This document shows positions 11,542 to 21,775 of a stretch of 64,000 nt of DNA, in pieces; position 1 is the first letter of the stretch, and each line of letters starts with the position of its first letter. Made by a program: the position numbers and the translations under genes. The notes beneath the pieces are model-generated. The model had not been told where the DNA came from. It saw only the letters and a program-made list of their open reading frames with translations, and ran no database searches. The stretch is from Diphasiastrum complanatum (Eukaryota > Streptophyta > Lycopodiopsida > Lycopodiales > Lycopodiaceae), in NCBI GenBank assembly GCA_029204225.1, contig CM055102.1, forward strand, positions 27,448,922 to 27,512,921, read 5' to 3'.

Positions 11542-12203
11542 CCATGTAGAATATTGTATATTTTGTCAATATTTTTTGTTAGTCACTTGAATGGCCAAAG
11601 TGCCACTTGTCAATCCACATCTAATGTAGGTTACTATGAGTCAAGAGGAGTGGTTGTGTCCATTTGGTAGTGATTCCTACTTTGTAGGATCTAGACCTTG
11701 ATTTATGATGAGATTTGTACCTACCATGCACCTACCAAGCATGACTCTTGGATATAGGCTAGGGTTTTCACTTTAGGGCAAGAAGCTTGAGTCTACTTCC
11801 TTATTACATGCTGGATTTTCACCTGAATTTTTAAAGGAAGTTTCTTTTACTATGTATCTCGATTCTCCATAGTGAGGAGATAGAAACTTTTTGGAGCCTC
11901 AAAGAGAAACTCGAATTTTTCTCTCATTGTATGATGATAGTGATTGATTCCAATGAAACTCAGCTTTGGCACACATTAACCTCTGTCTACAGGCTGTACA
12001 ATAGCCTCGTTTTCACACGTGTGAAGTCGGATTTCATTTTATGATCAATGCTTTGACTTTCTCTACTTGTTTTCTATCAAGCTGCTAAACTAGATCTTGT
12101 TTTTGGTTTACTAGTATCTGATAGATTGTTAATCAAGCACACAATCAACCTTGTGGATCTTTCAAAGATCCATTTACAGTCCTTAGTACTGTACTTTCAA
12201 CAG
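11511..12203 (+). repeat. 3' LTR of the 5'-deleted copia (about 693 bp)
   Basis: Starts near GTGAAAAATTGCC after the purine-rich tract ttgaggaggaag and ends near GTACTTTCAACA. It aligns along its length to the - strand LTR at 411-1109. CACACGTGTG lies at 12014-12023, about 190 bp from the 3' end. The terminal bases are slightly degraded, so the exact edges are uncertain by a few bases. Confidence 0.75.
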
Positions 12204-12476
12204 GTTTTTCACATAAGCCGACTCAAGAAGAGTCTACGTGAAGGAGAGCATCTTGGTTCTAGAGAGGACCTGTTGGATGAATCATTGGGTGTGTCTCAAA
12301 TTGAACCCGAAAAGGATACAAGAACTAAATGATTGAGAAATTGTATAGTTACTAAGCATCTGGTTTGATGGAAGGGTCGCACGGACGATGATGATTCCTA
12401 GGAACATGAAGGGAGCTTAAGGAATAACTTTCCTGGTTTTAAGTTATGCAGACAGAACTTGAATTAGGGGGAAGAA
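12204..12476 (+). pseudogene. Ty3/gypsy pol C-terminus with a chromodomain-like tail, fragment
   Basis: The frame starting at the copia LTR edge reads QVFHISRLKKSLREGE, the typical segment after gypsy integrase. Further on, in another frame, come WKGRTDDD, then EHEGSLRNNFPGF, which resembles the end of a chromodomain. A purine tract (ttagggggaagaa) precedes an LTR-like start at 12477. Stops and frame changes mark it as dead. Confidence 0.65.
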
Positions 12477-12960
12477 TGTCATGTCCACGATTGGTCTCGA
12501 GTAGCGTGTCCACGCTAGGGATCATTAAACCAACAATCTGTAAGTTAATTGTGACTATAAGAGTTGGGGCCCTTATGTGCATAAGGTCAAAATTAATGGT
12601 TGTAGGCCTAAACTCATGATGGTGGATTGGTATGGGTCTATCGGTGAGTCATTGGGGAACTGGATGATCTGGCCCAGATAAGCTGCAAAGGTGTTCAAGG
12701 AGGTGTCACGGTGCACTACTAGTGATGCATGGGCCTTGGATGGGTATAAGTATACCTATTGGGCTCTCACTAGTGTACGCTTGATTATGTGCTAGCAGTC
12801 GTATGCTATTGGGATGATACCTCATTCCTCTTTGAGATTGATCCATAGCTTGGGGACTAGATCCGTCTGATCTAAATTTGGTTGGCTTGGTTTATCCACC
12901 ATTCGCACCGTTGTTGATTGCTTGTTTGGCATGCTTAGATAGGATCTTGTGAATAGGACT
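12477..12960 (+). repeat. Probable gypsy 3' LTR (right edge uncertain)
   Basis: Begins TGTCATGTCCACGATTGG right after a polypurine tract, as expected for a gypsy 3' LTR. No second LTR copy lies in the window, so the right end is only a guess from the change in base composition. Confidence 0.45.
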
Positions 12961-14552
12961 TCATATTTGAAACTTTTTAGATGGAAAGAATTTTCAAACT
13001 TACCTAACTCACTTATGGTGTCTCTAGAAGGATTGTATCTACATAAGGATCTAGAAATTGCATCTACATAGCAAATGATGAGGAATGTATGATAGAAGGC
13101 ATAGGATGCATATCTTCAGATGAGCTAAATCTCAATTATGTGCTCTATGTAAATCCGTCAACTGCCTAGTAACTGGGAAATCAGCTTTCTAACTAGTTTT
13201 TCTCAAAGTCAGTTTTCATGCATGAAATTACTCTGATCAACCTACTGTACCACCCAATATCATGCATCCAAACATGCATACAAGTTCAAACAATGATTTT
13301 CACACTAGACATGCACACTATTGCTTTATCCACTGACATGCAATCAGAACATTACGAAAATTTTGCAAGTTTTGTTCAGCCAATTAACAGCCATAACTTT
13401 CGCTACAGGACACCAAATTGGTCGTTGTAAAGCATAGTACAGAGAGAGAGGGGGTTAGCAAGACACTTGCCATGTAGGCTTCACATGTGCGAGCAATAAA
13501 TGAGTGAAATTGCAGTAGGAGGACACACTTTTTCTATATGATATCCTCAAAAAATCCACTCCAACCCCACATGCATCCAATCAGAGGTTAGAAGCACTCT
13601 TCTAAGGTTAAGTAAAGAGGCATAGAGGCTTCCATTAGGTCAGCAAGCAATCATAAGCTTAGATCATGCAAAAATTGCATTAATGGAGTCCTTCAACAAG
13701 CAAAGCTTCAAGATATTGGTGCCTAAGCCACCCAGCTCTAAAGTGGGTGCATGATGGCTCAAATCAGATTAAATCCCTATATCTTTTAGCTTGTCAAAAT
13801 ATCCAATGGGTTCAAACCACCAATTAAGAGTTATTCAAGCTCAAAAAACCCCAAGAATACATTTTTTTTGACTTTTTGAGACTCTTAATGGTGTCCAATC
13901 CATAACAAACTTTATGAAAGCCTTAATAAAGCATCATTACACCTCTAAAAATGTGCATGCAAAGTATTAGCCATGGATTTTATGAATATCTCCAAAAACG
14001 TTGAAAAAACCACCAAAAAACCATGCTTCTTGACTAATTGTCAACCTTTTTGGCAATTTCTTGTGGATCAAACCCACATGCAAGTGCAATCAGGCCAAAT
14101 CTACTGTAATTTAATTAGATGAAAGCACTAAATGTTCTGATCTTGTTCAATCATGGTTCATATAGCCCGTTTCTAGCCCAAAAACTCCAATTTTTTTCTA
14201 AAAATCACTATCCACTTGCATGCAATCATTAGAATCAATCATAATGAATAGAAAACAGCAAGTACAAGATTGAAAAACGTTCATGAACAATTCATCTAGG
14301 ATCCGCCTATTTCTATCAAAAGCATTTGACCTCCTATTCTTGCACCAAAAGATGTCAATCACCATGCAAAAGCTCCATAGGTCGAATTAGAGCACCTGGG
14401 CCCTCATAAGATTATTAATTACATTCTTGGCCAAGCCCGGAATAATGTGGCATAACTAATACCCTTATGCACTGGAATATCAGCTATCCATGTCAGAAAC
14501 TATTCTGAATCCCATATATTGGACATGGACGTAACAAAGAGTCTAAACAATC
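12961..14552. other. Gene-free stretch
   Basis: AT-rich sequence with no reading frame of note and no domain signature. It may be old retroelement untranslated sequence, but nothing proves it. Confidence 0.45.
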
Positions 14553-15979
14553 AACCTTCTACAAAATTTGGACCGAACAAAAACTTTATGTCAAAAGTTT
14601 GAAAGTATTTTGCTATATCGCTTATGCTCATTTTTCAGATGAGCTAAGAAAGAACCTAGATAATTCTAGCATTCAATCTCTCTTTGTTGGTTATTCCTCA
14701 ATTGATAAAGCTTATAAGCTTTATAACCTAGCAACATGAAGAATATTTGTGAGTAGATGTCACAAAAAAGTCTCTCCAAGCTCGTGAATCCTAAAAGGCC
14801 TGTGTGTAGAATCAGCCTCCCACCAACCATAGGCACCCCCTCTTTGAGTCCTTCTACATGCTATTCTTGTCAACTGGCACATGGCATCCACCTGTGGGTG
14901 ATCAGTCCACTTGGCATGCATGACCCCTGTGACCTGTGAATACTAACTGACTCATAGGGTGCCAGCTTGGTCACCCTCGTGCCCCGCCAAAGACCTGTGA
15001 CCTGCTTGGTCACCCCTACTACTTGTCGACTAGCATCTCGTCACTGACGTCTAGGGTCCCGACAGACAAAACACACCGCGTCTCTGACAGCTTGACAGGC
15101 GGCCACATCGGATCACTGCTTGTGATGCATCGGTCCCTACTTGGGACAAATGTCCTCGTCGGTCATCGACCATTGCCAATACTAGGCCTCAGGCCCTTTG
15201 GTAACCGGTTGTGCCGAGATCATGATAGAGCATAACTGGGCTCTAACAGTAGAGATGTCATCTTTCTTGAAAACCAATTCATTAACCGTAAATGGAAAGA
15301 AAAATGTCAGTAAAACCTTCAATTTCCATTGATAAAGGCTTTAAGTGTTCATTCATATGACATTCAATCTAAGGAAGAAGAACAAAGACAACAAGAGCAA
15401 CCACAACAACAATGAGAACCTATCACCTAAAAAAGATGAATAAGAACTTCTCCAACTAGATTCATAGATGAATTAGCATGCTACTTTACTCAAGAACCTG
15501 TAACTTATCAAGAAGCAATGGAGCATTCATATTCAGATCTCTGGAAGGAGACTATAGACAAGGAAAATCAACTATTTATCAAGAAATAAACTTGGATGGT
15601 CATGGATCTGCCACCTAGCAAACACATCATTGACTGTAAGTAGGTTTTTAAGACTAAATATAAATTTGATGGCAACATTCATAGAATAAAAGCCAAATCA
15701 GTGACAAAAGGTTTTTTCAAGTACCTAGTATTCATTACTTCAAAACTTTCAATCATGTAATCAAACCTTTTTCTATCAGATTATTATTGTCATAGAAGGA
15801 AATCTAGATATTCACCAAATGGATGTGGAGACTGTGAAAAATCAAAAAGTCATCTATGTTGAGTCTAGGGGTTTGCCAAACTTTTTTGTTACCATCTATG
15901 TGTAAGATGGTGATAGGACCAACTTCGGCTTAGAAGGCAAAATAGTCAAATCCACATGTAAAGCCATGATTTGGCCATA
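14553..15979 (+). mobile_element. Decayed Ty1/copia pol fragment, host for two later insertions
   Basis: Copia coding traces without an open frame. Integrase C-terminal region: VKSLKVFCYIAYAHFSDELR and IQSLFVGYSSIDKAYKLYN. After a nested solo LTR it resumes with SRDVIFLENQ, then the RT N-terminus: EPVTYQEAMEHSYSDLWKE, a stop, and IIDCK*VFKTKYKFDGNIHR. Many stops. It was first split by a solo LTR (14758-15248) and bounded on the right by the copia at 15985. Confidence 0.75.
14758..15248. repeat. Solo LTR with 5-bp target duplication
   Basis: A 491-bp block starting TGTCAC and ending CTAACA, flanked by GTAGA on both sides (14753-14757 and 15249-15253). It is more GC-rich than its surroundings. 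Removing it with one GTAGA rejoins the copia integrase reading. A lone LTR with matched duplications is the expected product of LTR-LTR recombination. The short open frames inside are not genes. Confidence 0.85.
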
Positions 15980-15984
15980 AGTAG

Positions 15985-16634
15985 TGTGAAAGATTCATCT
16001 AGTTTCATCACATTTTGCAATATTTCCATATTTGGCATATTGAGGCCAAAACTTGTTTTAGACTTAGAGGTTGACTTTTCAAAGTTCATTAGTCTAAATT
16101 TTATTTGAATAAACACTTTTTGAAAGTGTGGGAAAGATAGAATGCGAGTTTGAGTAGATTCAATTTGAATAACTTGGGTACATTGAATCTAGACCCAAAA
16201 TTGGTAGGGTTAGCATTTTGGTGAGAAAGCCAAGTGGCCAAATAGGATTTGGACTTGCTATAAAAGGATGTAACTCGTGGAGAGAGTCATCTTCTCTCTT
16301 CTCTATCTCATTTCATGTTTATACATGGTTCTCTTGGGTTTTACTATCCATTGGTGCACTATCTTGGTGATTGCTTGCAATTCTATGTGTAGAATGATCT
16401 ATATTTGCTATTTTTGGATCCACACGTGTGAAATATAGTAGCTTGCTGGTTTTGTACGGACAGCAACAGTACATAATCATTTCATTCAAGTTTGATCAAG
16501 TTCTATTAGTGTTTGCATCTCAAATTGTGTGTAGACGCTGATTTTTCTACATTGGTGAAATTGGTAGTGTATTTCTCTTTCTAACCAAAGATCATTCAAG
16601 TAGATTGGATCTTAAGGATCTGAAATCTTTCACA
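15985..16634 (+). repeat. 5' LTR of the 15985-21770 copia
   Basis: 650 bp, bounded by an 11-bp terminal inverted repeat (TGTGAAAGATT / AATCTTTCACA). A likely TATA motif (gctataaaagga, around 16257-16268) precedes the presumed transcription start. CACACGTGTG lies at 16421-16430. Confidence 0.92.
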
Positions 16635-16646
16635 TGGTATCAGAGC
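16635..16646 (+). promoter_or_regulatory. Primer-binding site for initiator Met tRNA
   Basis: TGGTATCAGAGC starts at the base after the 5' LTR, the standard copia primer site. Confidence 0.95.
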
Positions 16647-17234
16647 TTGTGCTTCAGGTTATGAAGGAGGAAATCAGGTCTATCAATGATTTGGTGAAGA
16701 TATCAAGTCTAGAGCATGCTAGAGAGGATTCTACACCAAAATCGGATTTTTTGCTTTTGTAGATTGGATCTTTTGTAGATCAAAACACTAAATAGGTCAA
16801 TATACTTGTTCAATTTCGATTTTTGAATTCACATACTGGATTTGGCCGATTTTTGGATCATTGGTTCAGCCTAAGTGGTGGCTTATAGATTGCATATCAA
16901 ATTTTCAGCATTTGCATGTACATTTGGAATGGTCAATTTTTTGTGATTTTGTCAAAATCCTAATTTTGATTGGATCTCTAGATAGTGAGGTTGCTGGACT
17001 TTATTTGAGTGTGTTTCAATCTTAGGAAGTGGCAAAAGTCATTAGATTGAGGATAGATCATAGGTTGATCAAGATTTCATGATTCTATGTGTTGATTTGC
17101 TTAGATAAGTGCTAGAAGAGAATTTGTGAGATAGTTTCAAATCTTGGTGATTTCTTTTGAAAGCATTTGTTGTTGTTCAAAGGAGTGCTTTGTGCATTGA
17201 AACAGGTTGAAAGAGAAGATCAGGTCATTGCTAC

Positions 17235-17891
17235 ATGGCAACCTCAATTGGAGTCATGTTGGAAGCCAATGATAGGCTTACCTCAAGTAACTATTCATTA
17301 TGGAAAGTGATGATGGAGTCACTTCTTGAGATGAATGATGTTTTGGATATTGTTGTAGGTTTGGAGGAGAGACCAGCAACACAACAAGATCAATTGAGGT
17401 ATGACAAGAGGGCCAAGAAGGCTCTACACATGATAAAGATGAATGTTACCAATGAACTTCTCAAGGAAGTTGGTAAGTGCACATCATCTTTGGAAGCTTG
17501 GAATTCATTGAAGAAGCTTTATGAATCCAAGTCTACTTCTAGAGTGTTGACTCTAAGAAGGCAAATCTTTTCTTATTTGCAAAAGAATGAAGAAAGTCCA
17601 AGTACTTTTGTTTTGAGAATGAAAGCATTGAATGATGAGTTAGCTTGCATACATGAAAGCATTAAGGAAGGAGAGCTTATTCAAGTGATTCTTAATGGCT
17701 TGTTGGATGCTTATGTTAACATTGTTCAAAGTATTGCTATTCAAAAGACTTTGCCAAGTTTGATGGATCTTCAAGAGATCTTGATCAATGAGGAATATAG
17801 GCTTCAAGCAAGAGGTGAATCTACATCGACACTTCAAGAGGATGCTATGTTCGCAAAGGGCAAATTCAAGGGCAAAACCAAAAGCAAGTAG
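17235..17891 (+). CDS. Copia gag polyprotein N-terminal part
   Basis: An open frame of 218 codons starting about 600 bp after the primer site. It shows the plant copia gag pattern: LTSSNYSLWKVMMESLLEM near the N-terminus, then the UBN2-type helical core (AWNSLKKLYESKSTSRVLTL, about residues 80-105; LNDELACIHESIKEGELIQV; LPSLMDLQEILINEEYRL). It ends at a TAG after KGKTKSK, in the lysine-rich linker just before the zinc knuckle. In a working element the frame would continue, so this stop is probably a lesion. Confidence 0.85.
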   Translation: MATSIGVMLEANDRLTSSNYSLWKVMMESLLEMNDVLDIVVGLEERPATQQDQLRYDKRAKKALHMIKMNVTNELLKEVGKCTSSLEAWNSLKKLYESKSTSRVLTLRRQIFSYLQKNEESPSTFVLRMKALNDELACIHESIKEGELIQVILNGLLDAYVNIVQSIAIQKTLPSLMDLQEILINEEYRLQARGESTSTLQEDAMFAKGKFKGKTKSK

Positions 17892-19644
17892 TCTAAAGGG
17901 CAAGATCAAGTGGATGCTTTTTCAAGTGGCAAAAAGAAGGATAGATCAAAGCTCAAGTGCTTCTATTGTGGCATCAAATGACACTTTGCAAGTGAGTGCT
18001 ACAAGAAGAAGAGAGATCAAGGAGACAAGCAAGGTAATCTTACTCTTGATGAGGATGGTTTGGATGTGCAAGATGCAATTGATGATGCTTTTGTGATGTC
18101 TTCATGTATGCTTGCTAATGATGGAGATCTAGATCCTTGGTAGATTGATAGTGGAGCAAGTTCACACATGACCTTTCACAAAGAGTACTTCACTTCTTTG
18201 TTGGCATATGGAGATGACAAGAGGGTGATCTACACGGCCAATGATGGTGAGTGTGCAATCGAAGGGATTAGCACAATTCCTATTTCTCTCTACAAATAGG
18301 AATGTTCATTTGGAGGATGTCTTGTTTATTCCATCTATTACCAAGAATTTGCTTAGTGTGAGTCAAATGCTAAGTAAGGGCCTCAAGGTGGAGTTTGATG
18401 GAGATGCTTGTTTGATCAAAAGGAAGGATGTCTTGATTGGAAAAGGTAAAAGGCAAGGGAAGTTGTTCAAACTTGATGGTTGTGTTATTGCTAACCAAGT
18501 TGGATGTGTTGCAAGGAAAGGAAGAAGGTTGTGATTGGTCTTCCAAGTTCCTTAAGTAAAGACAAGCATGTTTGTGAGTCTTGTGCTTTGTCTAAGTCAC
18601 ATAGACTACCTTATACTAGATCTATTTCTAGATCTACAAAGCCTTTTCAACTTGTACATTCGGATATTCATGGATTTACTACAATTAGCAATAGTGGAGC
18701 TAAGATGTATGTAACATTCATTGATGATTTTAGTAGATTTTGTTGGATCTATCTACTAAAAGACAAGGATGAAGTGTATGATGTCTTTGTCAAGTTCAAG
18801 AATGCAAGGGACAACCAATTCTCCACAAATATCAAGTGCTTGAGAGGTGACGATGGTGGTGAGTACATATCTAACAAGTTCAAGGCCTTTCGCGATGAGC
18901 ATGGGATCAAGGGGGGGTATACAACATCAAGGACCCCACAACAAAATGGAGTGGCTGAAAGGAAGAATAGAACTTTATGTGAAAGTGCTAAAGCTATGAG
19001 GTTAAGTGCTAATCTTGACAAACAATTTTGGGATCAAGCTTTGTTGTGTGCCAATTTCTTGTGCAATAGGTGGCCGAGTGCTATTTTGGATGGAAGGACA
19101 CCTTTTAAGATGCTATTCAAGAGGAGGCCGAGTGTCAACTTTCTAAGAACCTTTGGATGCACATGCTATGTCAACATTACTCTTGATGATAGGACCAAGG
19201 AGGATCCATCTTCATGAAGAGGTATTTTTGTTGGATATAGTGAGGTGAGTGAAGCCTACAAGGTATACATTTCTTCTACTAACAAAGTGATTGTTGGTAG
19301 AGATGTCATTTTTGATGAGGGAAACATTCCAAAGATGTCTTCAAGCATGATTGATGGTAAAGTAGATGGTTCTAACATTATTGATGTTGATGAGAAGGAT
19401 CCTACTTTGGATGGTGGTGATGATGGACCTTCATCAAGTCAAAAGCCAAGGAGAACATCAAGAGAAAGACAAGTACCTTCAAGGCTCACATATGATCAAA
19501 AGGGTAAGCAAGTAGTTTCTGGAAATTATGTTGCTTTCCTAACCTCTTTGGATGAGCCTACAAGTGTAGATCAAGCAAGGAAAGAAGAGGAGTGGATCCA
19601 ACCAATGGATCTTGAGTATCAATCTCTTATGAAGAGTGGAACAT
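17892..19644 (+). pseudogene. Copia zinc knuckle, protease and integrase, broken
   Basis: After the gag stop the same frame gives a zinc knuckle CFYCGIK*HFASEC (CX2CX4HX4C) with a TGA inside. The protease motif *IDSGASSHMTFH follows, with a TAG just before it (about 18142). A frame change near 18241 leads to LEDVLFIPSITKNLLSVSQM. Integrase begins in the frame from about 18504: HSDIHGF, YVTFIDDFSRFCWIYLL, RGDDGGEYISNKF, TPQQNGVAERKNRTLCESA. A stop at 19215 precedes the GYSE segment and the linker (SSSQKPRRTSRERQVPSRL). The start of RT (EEEWIQPMDLEYQSLMKSGT) is the last recognisable copia sequence before the break. Confidence 0.85.
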
Positions 19645-20539
19645 CTTTTGGAAGATCTTCTTGTGTACATGGAGCTATGCAAGTGGATGGATGTTATATT
19701 GCTGTAAAATCAAGTAATGGATCTAGAAAACAAAGTTTGTTCAATGACTTTGATGATCAAGTTGAAGATCAAGAAGTTGATCTCGAAGCGCTTCAACCAG
19801 TCAAAAGGGAAGGTAGCAATTTGGAGCTAGTCAAGAGCATCAAAGGAGAGGTAATTGGCAAAGGTGTTATGGATCTGTTTTTACAGCATATTGAAGACTC
19901 AAGTAAGGTCAAAGGAGCAGCAAGGAAGTGTTGTTCAAGTTTACTTTACTTGTTCTATCTCATGTTTGAGCAATTTCATGTGGATGTGTGCAAATTGTCA
20001 AGATATGGTAAAACTAGCTACATTGGTGAGCATTGTTTTGATGTTGGATTTGTACTAGCATTCTTGGCTGATTTTGCTGATGGAAATGAAGTTATTGGAG
20101 GTTCATTATGTCACTCATTCATGGTCAAGTCATCAAGGTATGATGGTATCTTGAGGCAAGATGAAGATGGAGACTCATTCATGGAGTAGCATGGTGGATA
20201 CAAGGCAACAAAGGACAAAGGAGGAGGAGACATGCAAGCAAAAGTTTATCACTCACATTTATTGTTTGTTTGCTGTATTTTTTCAGAGAGTTCAGAGTTG
20301 GAAGCATGGTGGAATCATTTCACTTACATTCTATTTGATTCTTCATGTTTTAGTCACATTTTTACATGTAAAATTGATGTAAGAAATAGTCAAGCATCCC
20401 AAGTGGACACTATTCTCTATATCAATTATGGTTGTTTCTATTTTGAGCATTACATGGTCATTGAAAGGAGATCTATTCTTAGGAAGAAGATCATTCTTAT
20501 GATGGATCAAAGTTCTATTGGCAAAAACTATGCTAGGAG
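19645..20539 (+). other. Foreign segment replacing the copia reverse transcriptase
   Basis: Copia homology stops after SLMKSGT and resumes at HWKLGKRVLRYI. The roughly 895 bp between holds none of the RT motifs (no CKWVFK, TAFLNG, LYGLKQ or YVDD). The copia frame runs on without a stop for about 180 more codons into this segment, to a TAG at 20187-20189. The translation is rich in acidic and basic residues (FNDFDDQVEDQEVDLEALQP) with a hydrophobic, Cys-containing middle (CCSSLLYLFYLMFEQFHVDV). I do not recognise it. It may be captured host sequence or sequence from another non-autonomous element. Confidence 0.7.
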
Positions 20540-21124
20540 CATTGGAAGCTAGGAAAGCGAGTTTTGAGGTACATCATTAGAACTCGAGATTTTGGCATAT
20601 TGTATGAGGGATCATCACCTAATTTTTTTGGATTTTCAGATTCGGACTATGCTGGAGATATGATGGATAGGAAATCCATTAGTTCTTATTGTATTTTCAT
20701 AGGTGATGGAGCTATATCATGGATGTCAAAGAAACAAACTACTATCTCATTGTCATCTAGTGAGGCCGAGTACAAAGCTCTTACACATTGCACAAAGGAG
20801 ATGGTATGGATCAGAAGGATGATCAAGGATCTTCACTTGCTGGATTTTTCAGAGAGCCCAATCATCTTTTGTGACAATCAATCAGCCCAAAGAATGGCAT
20901 CCAATCCTATCTTTCATGCTAGGAGCAAGCATATTGAGATACAATATCATTTTGTGAGGGAGCGAGTCATTGCAAAGGAGGTGGAGCTTCAACATGTGTC
21001 TTCAAGGGAATGTGTAGCTGATATCTTCACCAAAGCATTGGGAAAAGACTTGTTCATGAAGCATAGGACTTCACTTGGAGTATTATCAAAGTCTATGCTA
21101 AAACTAGTTGAAGAGGGAGTGTGA
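20540..21124 (+). pseudogene. Copia RNase H region
   Basis: Resumes in pol order with HWKLGKRVLRYIIRTRDFGI. The RNase H domain has FSDSDYAGD, ISWMSKKQTTISLSSSEAEY, IIFCDNQSAQRMASNPIFHA and SKHIEIQYHFVRE. The frame is open from 20564 to its natural stop, 186 codons, and ends SMLKLVEEGV just before the 3' LTR. Cut off from RT, it has no translation start of its own that I trust. Confidence 0.85.
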
Positions 21125-21770
21125 AAGATTCAACTAGTTTCATCACATTTTGCAATATTTCCATATTTAGCATATTGAGGCCAAAACTTGTTTTAGACTT
21201 AGAGGTTGACTTTTCAAAGTTCATTAATCTAAATTTCATTTGAATAAACACTTTTTGAAAAGTGTGGGAAAGATAGAATGCGAGTTTGAGTAGATTCAAT
21301 TTGAATAACTTGGGTACATTGAATCTAGACCCAAAATTGGTAGGGTTAGCATTTTGGTGGAAAAGCCAAGTGGCCAAATAGGGTTTGGACCAGCTATAAA
21401 AGGATGTAACTCGTGGAGAGAGTCATCTTCTCTCTTCTCTATCTCATTTCATGCTTATACATGGTTCTCTTGGGTTCTACTATCCATTGGTGCACTATCT
21501 TGGTGATTGCTTGCAATTCTATGTGTAGAATGATCTATATTTGCTATTTTTGGATCCACACGTGTGAAATACAGTAGCTTGCTGATTTTGTACGGACAGC
21601 AACAGTACATAATCATTTCATTCAAGTTTGATCAAGTTCTATTAGTGTTTGCATCTCAAATTGTGTGTAGATGCTGATTTTTCTACATTGGTAAAATTGG
21701 TAGTGTATTTCTCTTTCTAACCAAAGATCATTCAAGTAGATTGGATCTTAAGGATCTGAAATCTTTCACA
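21120..21770 (+). repeat. 3' LTR of the 15985-21770 copia
   Basis: 651 bp, preceded by the purine tract gaagagggag (21110-21119) that primes plus-strand synthesis. Differs from the 5' LTR at about 16 places, including one single-base gap. CACACGTGTG lies at 21557-21566. Followed by the target duplicate AGTAG. Confidence 0.92.
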
Positions 21771-21775
21771 AGTAG

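Larger units (their letters stand above)
8980..12203 (+). mobile_element. 5'-deleted Ty1/copia retrotransposon, same LTR family as 411-1109
   Basis: Holds part of integrase, the full reverse transcriptase and RNase H region, and a 3' LTR; gag, protease and most of the 5' LTR are missing. At the left edge a 37-bp LTR fragment (8980-9016) matches 11723-11759 and is fused straight onto integrase codons. Frameshifts and stops show it is dead. A SINE-like element is inserted in the integrase. The 3' end abuts a gypsy fragment. Confidence 0.85.
15985..21770 (+). mobile_element. Complete-ended but defective Ty1/copia element with a replaced RT domain
   Basis: 5,786 bp between perfect 5-bp target duplications AGTAG (15980-15984 and 21771-21775). 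LTRs lie at 15985-16634 and 21120-21770 and both end TGTGAAAGATT...AATCTTTCACA. The primer site TGGTATCAGAGC follows the 5' LTR. By eye the LTRs differ at about 16 places in 650 bp (about 2.5%), a fairly recent insertion. Gag is open, integrase and RNase H are recognisable, but reverse transcriptase is absent and about 895 bp of unrelated sequence sits in its place. The element must have relied on another copy's enzymes if that replacement came before insertion. Confidence 0.92.

Noticed and set aside
14757-15235. Two frames of 60-70 codons in GC-richer DNA
   Set aside because: They lie wholly inside the solo LTR.
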